Shown here piece by piece: positions 1 through 5,683 of a DNA stretch of 8,120 nt. The position numbers were made by a program, and so were the translations under genes. Positions within the stretch are counted from its first letter, which is position 1; the number at the start of each line of letters is the position of its first letter. The notes under the pieces were generated by a model. The model worked only from the letters and a program-made list of their open reading frames with translations. It did not search any database and was not told the DNA's origin. The DNA is from Desulfatibacillaceae bacterium (lineage in GTDB: Bacteria; Desulfobacterota; Desulfobacteria; Desulfobacterales; Desulfatibacillaceae): contig JASEHB010000087.1 of assembly GCA_030018745.1 (NCBI GenBank), forward strand, positions 1 to 8,120, given 5' to 3'.

Positions 1-1
1 C

Positions 2-1213
2 CGCAAAAAAACAAGCATCTGCATGATACCCCAAGCCCTTGGGGGCCTTGGCTGGGGATTTCTGGACATGTTTGTGGCCATAGAGGAGTTTGTGGCCGCA
101 GATGTTTCCACCACGGCCTTTTTCATGTTCAACCTTTTTGGGCCTGTATGCGCTTTTGTGGAATTTAAGCCTGAAATCTGCCTTTCCATGATGCGCGACC
201 TTGTAACCGCCCAGCGCCGGGATGAGCCGCTGTTTTTTGCCTGGGCGCTCACCGAGCCTGCCTGCGGCACGGACAATTTGAATGAAGATGCCTGCCGCAC
301 CCAGAAGCCCACCTTCCAGGTGACAAGGGAGGATGGCGGATACAGGCTTAACGGGATAAAGCACTTCATAAGTAACGGCAGCCTTGCCCATTCAATGCTT
401 GTGATAGCTCCTGCAGATGCGGCAAACCCGCTGGACAGCCTTGCCTGCTTTTTTGTGCCTGCCAATTCCGATGGTTTTTCCGTTGGCCGGGTGGAAAAAA
501 AGATGGGCCACCGCGCCAAACATACAGCAGAGCTTGTTTTTGCAGATGTTTTTGTGCCGGATGAAAGTGTATGGGAAAAGCCGGGCCGAGGATGGCGGCA
601 CACAATGGAGGTGCTGGCTGTTTCCACGGGTGCTGTGGGAATGCTTGGCCTGGGCCTGGCCCGTGGAGCGCTGGAGCGCTGCATCCGTTACTGCCAGGCC
701 ACAGTTGTCAACGGACGGCCCCTTATTGAGGAAAACTGGGTTCAAATTGCCATAGCAGACATGCTGGCTAAAATAATGACCGTGAGGGCCAAGCTTCTGG
801 ACTTTGCCATAGGGGCAGATGCCCTGCTGGTGACTCGCATTCTGGATAAGCCCCTGGTCAAGGCGGCTCTCGATATTTTGCCGGAAAAGCTTCTGCTTGG
901 CGAATCTTTGGAAGCACTGGCCAAATCGCCGGGGGTTTCAAATCTTGTAAGCAATTTCAAGCACGCCCAGGTGCCCGATGAGGTTGTGGCATATTTCAAG
1001 GCCCAGGGGGCCTGCGTAAAGGTGGCGGGTTCTGATCTGGCAATGGAGGTAAGTAGCCGGGTGCTGGACATTGTGGGCCTGGAAGGCGCGGGTCATGCAG
1101 CAGGCATGGAAAAAATCTTTCGGGACGCCAAGGCCACACAGATTTACGAAGGCGCGAACCAGGTGGGCCGCCTCACCCTTTTTGCCCATGAGTTTAGGGG
1201 GGCGGCCTCATGA
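2..1213 (+). CDS. Acyl-CoA dehydrogenase, catalytic-type subunit (5' end cut by window)
   Basis: Flavoprotein family that introduces a trans-2,3 double bond into an acyl-CoA and passes electrons to ETF. The frame is open to the window edge, and the segment around the first Met (ICMIPQALGGLG) matches the usual internal 'IPxxyGGLG' of the N-terminal helical domain, so roughly 45-60 residues lie upstream. Counting from the ATG at 23: TEPACGTD (77-84) is the flavin-binding middle-domain signature, HFISNG (114-119) the following strand, and IYEG near the end puts a Glu at residue 376, the usual catalytic base. The C-terminal FAD motifs are not recognisable: RxQFG is replaced by RYCQATVVNG, and QxxGGxGY by DIVGLEGAG. 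Between the C-domain helices there are about 50 residues more than usual (about 270-330). It overlaps the next gene by 4 bases. The family is certain; the substrate is unknown. Confidence 0.93.
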   Translation, partial: RKKTSICMIPQALGGLGWGFLDMFVAIEEFVAADVSTTAFFMFNLFGPVCAFVEFKPEICLSMMRDLVTAQRRDEPLFFAWALTEPACGTDNLNEDACRTQKPTFQVTREDGGYRLNGIKHFISNGSLAHSMLVIAPADAANPLDSLACFFVPANSDGFSVGRVEKKMGHRAKHTAELVFADVFVPDESVWEKPGRGWRHTMEVLAVSTGAVGMLGLGLARGALERCIRYCQATVVNGRPLIEENWVQIAIADMLAKIMTVRAKLLDFAIGADALLVTRILDKPLVKAALDILPEKLLLGESLEALAKSPGVSNLVSNFKHAQVPDEVVAYFKAQGACVKVAGSDLAMEVSSRVLDIVGLEGAGHAAGMEKIFRDAKATQIYEGANQVGRLTLFAHEFRGAAS

Positions 1214-2310
1214 AATATTCAAAGGAGCATAAAATATTTTTGCGGGAGTGCGCCCGCTTTGCAGAAAAAAACATTGCCCCCGGCCTGCTTGATGCGGACA
1301 AATTCAGGGACAGGGCCTGGCTTTGTGAGATTTATAAAAAAAGCGCGGCATTGGAAATTGCCGGGCTTGTTGTGCCCCAGGATTGCGGCGGGGCAGGGGA
1401 GAGCCTTCTTCTTGCCGGCCTTGTAACGGAAAGCTTTGCAAGGGTCTGCGCCTCTGCCGGTGCAATGCTGGCCTGCCATTTTTCCGCATGTTTTGCCCTT
1501 GCCTCAAGCCCTGATTCCTGCGCCAGGGAGCTTCTTTGCGACCTTGCTTCAGGCAAAATTTCCGGCCCTGCGGTTTTTCTTTTTCCCGCCGCGCCTGTCA
1601 GCTCCTGGCCTGCTCTGCAAAAAAACGGCGATGCAAAGCTTGTTTGCGGCCGTGCGCCTGTTGTGCCGGGGGCTTTGCAGGCAGGGCTTTTTGTCATTGC
1701 CCTGCCCGGAGAAGACGGCCCAGCCCTTGCCGCTGTTTTTCCGGGCGAGCCGGGTGTTGCCCCTGGCGAGGACTGCAAGCTGCCGGGCTTAAATGCCCTG
1801 CCCCATGCAGAAATTGTTTTCAACGGGGCGCTTGTTAAGGAAAAACACCTGCTGGCAGACCCCAAAAAGGCTGTCAATGCTGTTGATGAGGGCAAAAGGG
1901 CTTTTTACTGCCTGACCGCCGCCGTATCCTGCGGCCTGGCTGCAAGTGCTGCAAACCAGGCTTTTGAGCACGCAAAAGGCCGCTATCAGTTTGGGAGAAT
2001 GTTGATTGAGCACTCGGAAATTGCACGAATGACGGGCATGATGCGCCTGAAACAATCCGCAGGCCGGGCAGCATGGGAAGCTGTTGCGCAAAATGAGGCA
2101 GGGAATCTTGCAGACGCCCTGTATGCAAAGGCTTTTTGTGCAGACAGCGCTTTAGAGACCGCAGGTGATGCCTTGCAGATAATGGGGGGCTACGGATATA
2201 TGCACGAATACGGCATGGAAAAGCGGATGAGGGATGCCAAAACCCTTCAACTGGAAGGCGGCTCCACCCCCTATCTTGTGCAGGAAGGAATTAGTCCGCA
2301 ACACCCGTAA
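1210..2310 (+). CDS. Acyl-CoA dehydrogenase-like partner subunit, degenerate active site
   Basis: Full-length acyl-CoA dehydrogenase fold, 366 residues, near the family norm. The ATG overlaps the stop of the preceding gene (ATGA), and an AGGGGGG Shine-Dalgarno at 1196-1202 lies 7 bases upstream, so translation is probably coupled. The C-terminal FAD/dimer motifs are intact: RYQFG at 258-262 and QIMGGYGY at 323-330, then RDAK at 341-344. By contrast the middle domain (about 118-205) is Ala/Pro/Gly-rich and has no TEPxxGSD signature. Counting from RDAK, the catalytic Glu position holds Gly350 (QLEGG), with a Glu one residue earlier. The protein is therefore unlikely to be an active homotetramer by itself. 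Inference: it is the FAD-cradling, non-catalytic subunit of a heteromer with the upstream gene product. An alternative is a divergent enzyme using the shifted Glu349. Confidence 0.88.
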   Translation: MKYSKEHKIFLRECARFAEKNIAPGLLDADKFRDRAWLCEIYKKSAALEIAGLVVPQDCGGAGESLLLAGLVTESFARVCASAGAMLACHFSACFALASSPDSCARELLCDLASGKISGPAVFLFPAAPVSSWPALQKNGDAKLVCGRAPVVPGALQAGLFVIALPGEDGPALAAVFPGEPGVAPGEDCKLPGLNALPHAEIVFNGALVKEKHLLADPKKAVNAVDEGKRAFYCLTAAVSCGLAASAANQAFEHAKGRYQFGRMLIEHSEIARMTGMMRLKQSAGRAAWEAVAQNEAGNLADALYAKAFCADSALETAGDALQIMGGYGYMHEYGMEKRMRDAKTLQLEGGSTPYLVQEGISPQHP

Positions 2311-2348
2311 CACGCTTATTGAATCTGCCCTGCCATTTAAGGGTGTTG
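2299..2348 (+). repeat. Inverted repeat across the dehydrogenase stop codon and the intergenic gap
   Basis: CAACACCC at 2299-2306 is perfectly complementary to GGGTGTTG at 2341-2348, with a 34-base loop. The 3' arm ends 6 bases before the Shine-Dalgarno of the next gene (2355-2359). No U-run follows, so it is not a typical terminator. It might tune stability or translation between cistrons, or be chance. Confidence 0.25.
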
Positions 2349-2363
2349 TATTTTGGAGGCAAG

Positions 2364-2849
2364 ATGAGCGATTCTTTGGAAAAAAGGATAACCCTGCTGG
2401 AGGACATTGAGGCCATAAAAAGGCTGAAGGCCCTTTACTGCTTCCTTGTGGATGACGCTGTTGCGGGTGACTCCTCAAAAGCCCTTGAGCTTGTTGATCT
2501 GTTTACAGATGATGGCTGGGCGGATTTTGGCGACTTTGGCCGCTTTGAAAAAAAGGAGGGGCTGACTGTCTTTTTCAAGGACATTGTACCGGGCCTGCTC
2601 TCCTACACTGCCCACATGGTTCACAACCCGGTGATAGACATTGAAGGCGATACGGCAAGGGGCCGCTGGTACTTTGAAGTGCCTTCCACCCTGAAGGCAA
2701 CCAACATGGCAGGCTGGCTCCAGGGCCGCTACGATGAGCAGTATATAAAGACAAATGGCCGCTGGTTGTGGCTTTCCATAACAGCCCGCTTTGAATACGC
2801 CACACCCTTTGACCAGGGCTGGGCAAAGGTGAAATCGTTTTCGCTGTAA
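2364..2849 (+). CDS. SnoaL/NTF2-fold protein, bile-acid-dehydratase (BaiE)-like
   Basis: 161-residue protein of the SnoaL-like/NTF2 cone-fold superfamily, which includes dehydratases, isomerases and non-enzymes. The ATG at 2364 is chosen because GGAGG (2355-2359) sits 4 bases upstream; an earlier in-frame TTG at 2319 lacks one. The N-terminal helix (LLEDIEAIKRLKALY, 11-25) is typical of the SnoaL_4 group. From memory of the family, the layout resembles BaiE, the bile acid 7-alpha-dehydratase. Tyr25 and Asp30 fall where BaiE has its catalytic Tyr and Asp on the first helix. HMVHNP (84-89), followed by a GRWYFE strand (100-105), matches the BaiE region carrying the catalytic His. It is short, has no signal peptide, and is probably cytoplasmic. 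Its place 53 bases behind two acyl-CoA dehydrogenases on the same strand suggests a step in the same pathway. Exact reaction unknown. Confidence 0.8.
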   Translation: MSDSLEKRITLLEDIEAIKRLKALYCFLVDDAVAGDSSKALELVDLFTDDGWADFGDFGRFEKKEGLTVFFKDIVPGLLSYTAHMVHNPVIDIEGDTARGRWYFEVPSTLKATNMAGWLQGRYDEQYIKTNGRWLWLSITARFEYATPFDQGWAKVKSFSL

Positions 2850-2853
2850 GGCC

Positions 2854-3273
2854 CTATTTTACAAGCAGCACAGGGCACTGGCTTAAAATGCCCACCTTGT
2901 GGCTTATGGTTCCCCAGCCTTCCACCGGAGAATCAAGGCTTATTCTGCGCGAGCTTAACACAATCAGATCCACCTTGCGCTCTAAAGCAAACCCAAGTAT
3001 TTGCCCTGCCCGGTTTCCGTAAACAATCTTCTGGCGGATTGTTATGCCGCTGTCAGCAAAAGGCCCTTCAAGCTTGTCCATCTCTTGAGCAGCCCTTTTT
3101 TCAAGCTTCATGTAAAAGTCTTTTATCTCAACAAAGTCTGCGTCTGAAATGGTTTCAATCACATGAAAAAGGGTGATTGAGGCATTGCTTTCCCTTGCCA
3201 GTGATACGGCAATGGAAAGGGCCTTTTGGTTGGCATCGGAAAAATCTACAGGAATAAGGATGTTTTTGAACAT
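2854..3273 (-). CDS. Universal stress protein (UspA family)
   Basis: 139 residues, the size of a single-domain Usp. It opens with MFKNILIPVDFSD (Asp10 is the conserved nucleotide-pocket acid), has the expected Rossmann-like alternation, and closes with the strand CPVLLVK. The ATP-binding loop, normally G-x2-G-x9-G-S/T, is degenerate: VLSSRR (105-110) has Ser and Arg where the first two glycines belong, although Gly121-Thr122 remains. It may belong to the non-ATP-binding class or bind nucleotide differently. Upstream on this strand is AAAAGGA, 9 bases before the ATG. The gene is convergent with the SnoaL gene, with only 4 bases between stop codons and no room for a terminator, so the transcripts probably overlap. 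A role in stress or growth-arrest adaptation is known for the family; the specific partner is unknown. Confidence 0.92.
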   Translation of the reverse strand: MFKNILIPVDFSDANQKALSIAVSLARESNASITLFHVIETISDADFVEIKDFYMKLEKRAAQEMDKLEGPFADSGITIRQKIVYGNRAGQILGFALERKVDLIVLSSRRISLDSPVEGWGTISHKVGILSQCPVLLVK

Positions 3274-3343
3274 GGCATAAATCCTTTTTTTAAAGGGTTG
3301 CGCTGCTTTTTTAACTGATTTGCTTTATGCCAATATAAGCATT

Positions 3344-3359
3344 TTGCCCCATGGGGCAA
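3344..3359. promoter_or_regulatory. Perfect 16-base palindrome upstream of the usp gene
   Basis: TTGCCCCATGGGGCAA is identical to its reverse complement. It lies 71 bases upstream of the usp start codon, in the 149-base gap between usp and the downstream end of the hydrolase gene. Position and symmetry fit an operator for a dimeric regulator, but no factor can be named. Confidence 0.4.
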
Positions 3360-3381
3360 TGCCGCCTTAAAACGGGCGAAA

Positions 3382-3412
3382 CGGGCAGGGCGAAGGACCT
3401 TTTTGCTGCCCG
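3382..3412 (-). terminator. Possible terminator of the alpha/beta hydrolase gene
   Basis: CGGGCAG (3382-3388) pairs perfectly with CTGCCCG (3406-3412). Read on the - strand, the 7-bp GC-rich stem begins 10 bases after the hydrolase stop codon and is followed by TTTCGCCCGTTTT. The U-run is interrupted and the loop is long (17 bases), so this is a moderate candidate. Confidence 0.45.
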
Positions 3413-3422
3413 ATTTTGGTTT

Positions 3423-4295
3423 TTATTTGGCCGGGGCTGCTGCCTGTTCTACAAGCTCTTTAACAAGGGAGGCGGTGGCGCGCGGCCTTTCCATGGGTAT
3501 AAGGTGTCCTGCCCCTTCAATAAGCCTATAACGGCCCTTTGGCAGCATTGCAGCAGCCTTTTTAAGATCAATGAAGGCGCGGTTTTCGCTTTTTTCGCCC
3601 TCTGCCAAAAGGGTTGGGCAGCTCACTTTTTGCAGCAGGGGCCAGGGATCTGTGATTACGCTGCCCATGAAAAGCGAAGCCTCCCTTACCGGAGTGCAGA
3701 CAAGGGTAAGGCCATTGTTGTCATCAGGCTTCATGCCGCGGGCAATGTAGAGATCAAGCATTTCCTCATCCCAGCTTGCAAAAAGGGGCTTTTTGCGCAG
3801 GTAATCCTTTGCCTCCTCTTCAGAATCCCAGTGGTTGCGGCGGCGGATGGATTTGCTTGCAAGGGGGTGATCATTCACGCCTATTTTGACACCGTAAAAC
3901 TCCTGGGGCAGAAAAATAGGCTCAATGAGGAGCATTCCGCTGGCTCTTGGGCCGTAGTTGGCCTCTGACAGGGCTGCTATGACCGCACCCATTGAATGGC
4001 CCACAACAAAGGGCTTTTCCAGGGCAAGCTTATCAAAAAGCCCGGCAATGTCCTTTGCCAGAATATGCCAGGCAAGGCCGCCCTGCTCCGGGTCGGCAGA
4101 GCGATGATCGCAAAAATAAGGGGCAATCACCATGTGGTCACCGGCAAGCTGCCTTGCAATGGGGTCCCATATCCAGGGCATAAAGCCTGTTGCGTGCAAA
4201 AAAACTATCGGCATGCCCTTGCCAGGGTACAGCAGGTATTGGATATCCACATCGCCGACAGAGGCAACAAGAGCTTTGGGGCTTATCTTTGTCAT
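3423..4295 (-). CDS. Alpha/beta hydrolase (cytoplasmic, esterase/thioesterase/C-C hydrolase type)
   Basis: 290 residues, a typical single-domain alpha/beta hydrolase. The start is set at the ATG at 4293-4295, preceded by AGGGAGATTGAA; the frame extends 9 codons further to a GTG without a comparable site. Visible motifs: the strand VFLHATGF (31-38) forms the oxyanion-hole loop (HxTGF); GHSMG (99-103) is the nucleophile elbow with Ser101; GAGHLIPMERP (261-271) supplies the catalytic His264. The acid is less clear: Glu234 or Glu237 in AEGEKSEN after strand 7, or Glu125 at the end of strand 6. A cap domain occupies about 130-215. There is no signal peptide or membrane segment, so it is not an obvious client of the lipase-chaperone-like protein encoded divergently. 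Substrate cannot be read from the sequence. Confidence 0.9.
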   Translation of the reverse strand: MTKISPKALVASVGDVDIQYLLYPGKGMPIVFLHATGFMPWIWDPIARQLAGDHMVIAPYFCDHRSADPEQGGLAWHILAKDIAGLFDKLALEKPFVVGHSMGAVIAALSEANYGPRASGMLLIEPIFLPQEFYGVKIGVNDHPLASKSIRRRNHWDSEEEAKDYLRKKPLFASWDEEMLDLYIARGMKPDDNNGLTLVCTPVREASLFMGSVITDPWPLLQKVSCPTLLAEGEKSENRAFIDLKKAAAMLPKGRYRLIEGAGHLIPMERPRATASLVKELVEQAAAPAK

Positions 4296-4332
4296 TTCAA
4301 TCTCCCTGATTTGGCGTTTCACGGGCTTTTTT

Positions 4333-4383
4333 TAACCCATGCGCCAGCTCTTATCAACAGTTTTGCTGGCAGGCGCTGGGTTA
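4333..4383. repeat. Imperfect inverted repeat in the hydrolase leader
   Basis: TAACCCA (4333-4339) plus GCGCC (4341-4345) pair with GGCGC (4372-4376) plus TGGGTTA (4377-4383). This gives 12 bp with one bulged T. An alternative inner pairing is GCCAGC with GCTGGC. The element begins 37 bases upstream of the hydrolase start, in the 219-base divergent gap. A T-run precedes it on the + strand but none follows it on either strand, so it is not a standard terminator. It may be an operator or leader structure. Confidence 0.4.
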
Positions 4384-4421
4384 TGGCAAAGCGGCCCTGC
4401 TTTTTGCAATCGGCAAAGGGC

Positions 4422-4450
4422 TGTTTTTACCCTGTTTCTTCTGCTACAAT
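4422..4450 (+). promoter_or_regulatory. Candidate sigma70 promoter (extended -10) for the chaperone-like gene
   Basis: TGCTACAAT at 4442-4450 combines an extended -10 TGn with TACAAT, one mismatch from consensus. At 17 bases spacing the -35 position holds TGTTTT (4422-4427), which is poor, so the call rests on the extended -10. A start about 7 bases later would give a leader of roughly 58 bases. Confidence 0.4.
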
Positions 4451-4514
4451 CAAAATCGTTGTCTTTGCGATTCTATCTCTTGAATGCCCAAGGTTAAAAA
4501 AACGAGGTCAATAA

Positions 4515-5609
4515 ATGAGCAAGTTCAATCCTTCAAAAAAAGGCGTCATTGTTCTGTTTGGTGTTGCGGTGCTTGCAGCGGTGATTGTTTTTGCCCTGCT
4601 TGCCCGGCAGGAGGAAAAGCAGGAGGCCGCCTATATTTTTGACAAAACCCACCCGGTCAGTTTTCAGGATATTGCAGATGCCAGGGGGGCAATAGAAACG
4701 GATCTTGAAAAAGCGGCTTCAAGTGCGGCCAGCCCTGGGGTTCTGGAAAAAAGCGATCTGGAAAAGTATTTTGCAGGCGAATTTGTGGTAACGCCTTACA
4801 CCCTTCAGTATTTCATTCACCTTACAAGCCTTTTTAAGGATGCAGCAAGCCTGGAGGAGGCCCTTGAGCTTGCCAGGGAGTTTATTTTCAGCCAGATGCC
4901 GCAAGACCAGGCCCAGAAGGTGTTTGCTCTTTACAAAAACTATCTTGAAACCGAGTTGGCCCTTGCAGAAACCCAGCGGGACTGGGGCGTGCCACAGACC
5001 ATAGATGATGTGATTGATCTTTTGCGCCAGATTCAGGACTTCCGGCGCGAGCGTTTGGGAAGGGCCGTTGCGGATGCCCTTTTTGGCCCGGATATAAAGG
5101 TGCGGGAATACTCCCTGCGCCGGGGGGCCATTGTGAGGGATGACGAGCTTTACGGGGCGCAGAAGCAGGCTCTTATTGCAGGCCTTTCCCAGGATATGTG
5201 GGGTCAGGACGCAGGCCTTGTGGAGTCCTATCACACCCCTTACAATCGCTATCAGGAAAAGCTTGAAATGTACAAGCGCGATCTGGCGGAAATGGCCTCG
5301 CCGGAGGCAGCTCAATCCCTTATCCGCGAGTTTAGGGAAGAATTCTTCACGCCGGAGCAGGTGCTGGCTTTAGATGAGGTTGATTTCCAGATAGCCCAGG
5401 AGGAGAAGGCTCTTGCAGGCTTTGAGCAGGCCCGGCAGCAGATACTTGAGGATACAGAGTTGAGCGATGAGGAAAAGCAGAGCAGGGTGAGCCAGCTTAT
5501 TGACAGCACCTTTGGCGAGGAGGCCCAGGCTTTTTTGCGGCGCGAGGCAATGGAAGAGGGCAGGCGGCAGATGATTGAGCAGCATGGCAGGCAGACGCCA
5601 GCCCAATGA
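4515..5609 (+). CDS. Lipase chaperone (Lif, lipase-specific foldase)-like membrane protein, divergent
   Basis: 364 residues. A short basic N-terminus (MSKFNPSKK) is followed by one hydrophobic helix (about 10-30), giving an N-in inner-membrane anchor with a long periplasmic, charged, helical domain. That is the architecture and length of Lif proteins, which fold secreted lipases in the periplasm. Recalled similarity to Pseudomonas Lif runs through the body: GEFVVTPYTLQYF (88-100) at the signature region, ALFGPDIKVREYSLRRGAI (188-206), and the C-terminal LSDEEKQSRVSQLIDSTFG (316-334), matching the Lif 'LSxxxRxxxVxxLxxxxF' element. The Lif signature RxxFDY(F/C)LSALGE is badly eroded: only Tyr99-Phe100 survive, and Ser is His102. 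GAGG lies 7 bases before the ATG. No signal-peptide lipase is adjacent. The family call is likely; the client is unknown. Confidence 0.75.
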   Translation: MSKFNPSKKGVIVLFGVAVLAAVIVFALLARQEEKQEAAYIFDKTHPVSFQDIADARGAIETDLEKAASSAASPGVLEKSDLEKYFAGEFVVTPYTLQYFIHLTSLFKDAASLEEALELAREFIFSQMPQDQAQKVFALYKNYLETELALAETQRDWGVPQTIDDVIDLLRQIQDFRRERLGRAVADALFGPDIKVREYSLRRGAIVRDDELYGAQKQALIAGLSQDMWGQDAGLVESYHTPYNRYQEKLEMYKRDLAEMASPEAAQSLIREFREEFFTPEQVLALDEVDFQIAQEEKALAGFEQARQQILEDTELSDEEKQSRVSQLIDSTFGEEAQAFLRREAMEEGRRQMIEQHGRQTPAQ

Positions 5610-5647
5610 GGCTTTTGCAGAAACAGAAAAATTTGTCTGGAAAAATT

Positions 5648-5683
5648 GCAGGGGGGAGGCTTTTTAATGAGCCTTCCCCCTGC
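5648..5683. terminator. Bidirectional hairpin terminator between the chaperone-like gene and lnt
   Basis: A 14-base arm (5648-5661, GCAGGGGGGAGGCT) pairs with 5670-5683 (AGCCTTCCCCCTGC). On the + strand transcript there is a single G-U wobble; the loop is 8 bases. TTATTCGTTTAT follows on the + side, and on the - side AATTTTTCC follows. The - strand lnt stop codon directly abuts the hairpin. It lies between two convergent genes, as expected for a shared terminator. Confidence 0.85.

Noticed and set aside
23..25. ATG at 23 as the true start of the first dehydrogenase
   Set aside because: The frame is open upstream to the window edge, and the residues around this Met correspond to an internal part of the N-terminal domain, so the gene begins before the window.
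1332..1895. 187-codon open frame on the - strand
   Set aside because: It lies wholly antisense to the second dehydrogenase, whose fold motifs are clear. The translation is a Pro/Ser/Ala-rich shadow with no domain and no ribosome-binding site.
2319..2363. TTG at 2319 as the start of the SnoaL gene
   Set aside because: No Shine-Dalgarno precedes it. GGAGG stands just before the ATG at 2364, where family-like sequence begins.
3351..3968. 205-codon open frame on the + strand
   Set aside because: Antisense to the alpha/beta hydrolase and starting inside the palindrome. Its translation has no recognisable motif, whereas the - strand has a full catalytic set.
4719..5315. 198-codon open frame on the - strand
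   Set aside because: Antisense to the chaperone-like gene, with no start signal or motif.
3423..5609. The alpha/beta hydrolase as the client lipase of the chaperone-like protein
   Set aside because: The hydrolase has no signal peptide or membrane segment and is transcribed divergently, whereas Lif clients are exported lipases usually encoded just upstream on the same strand.
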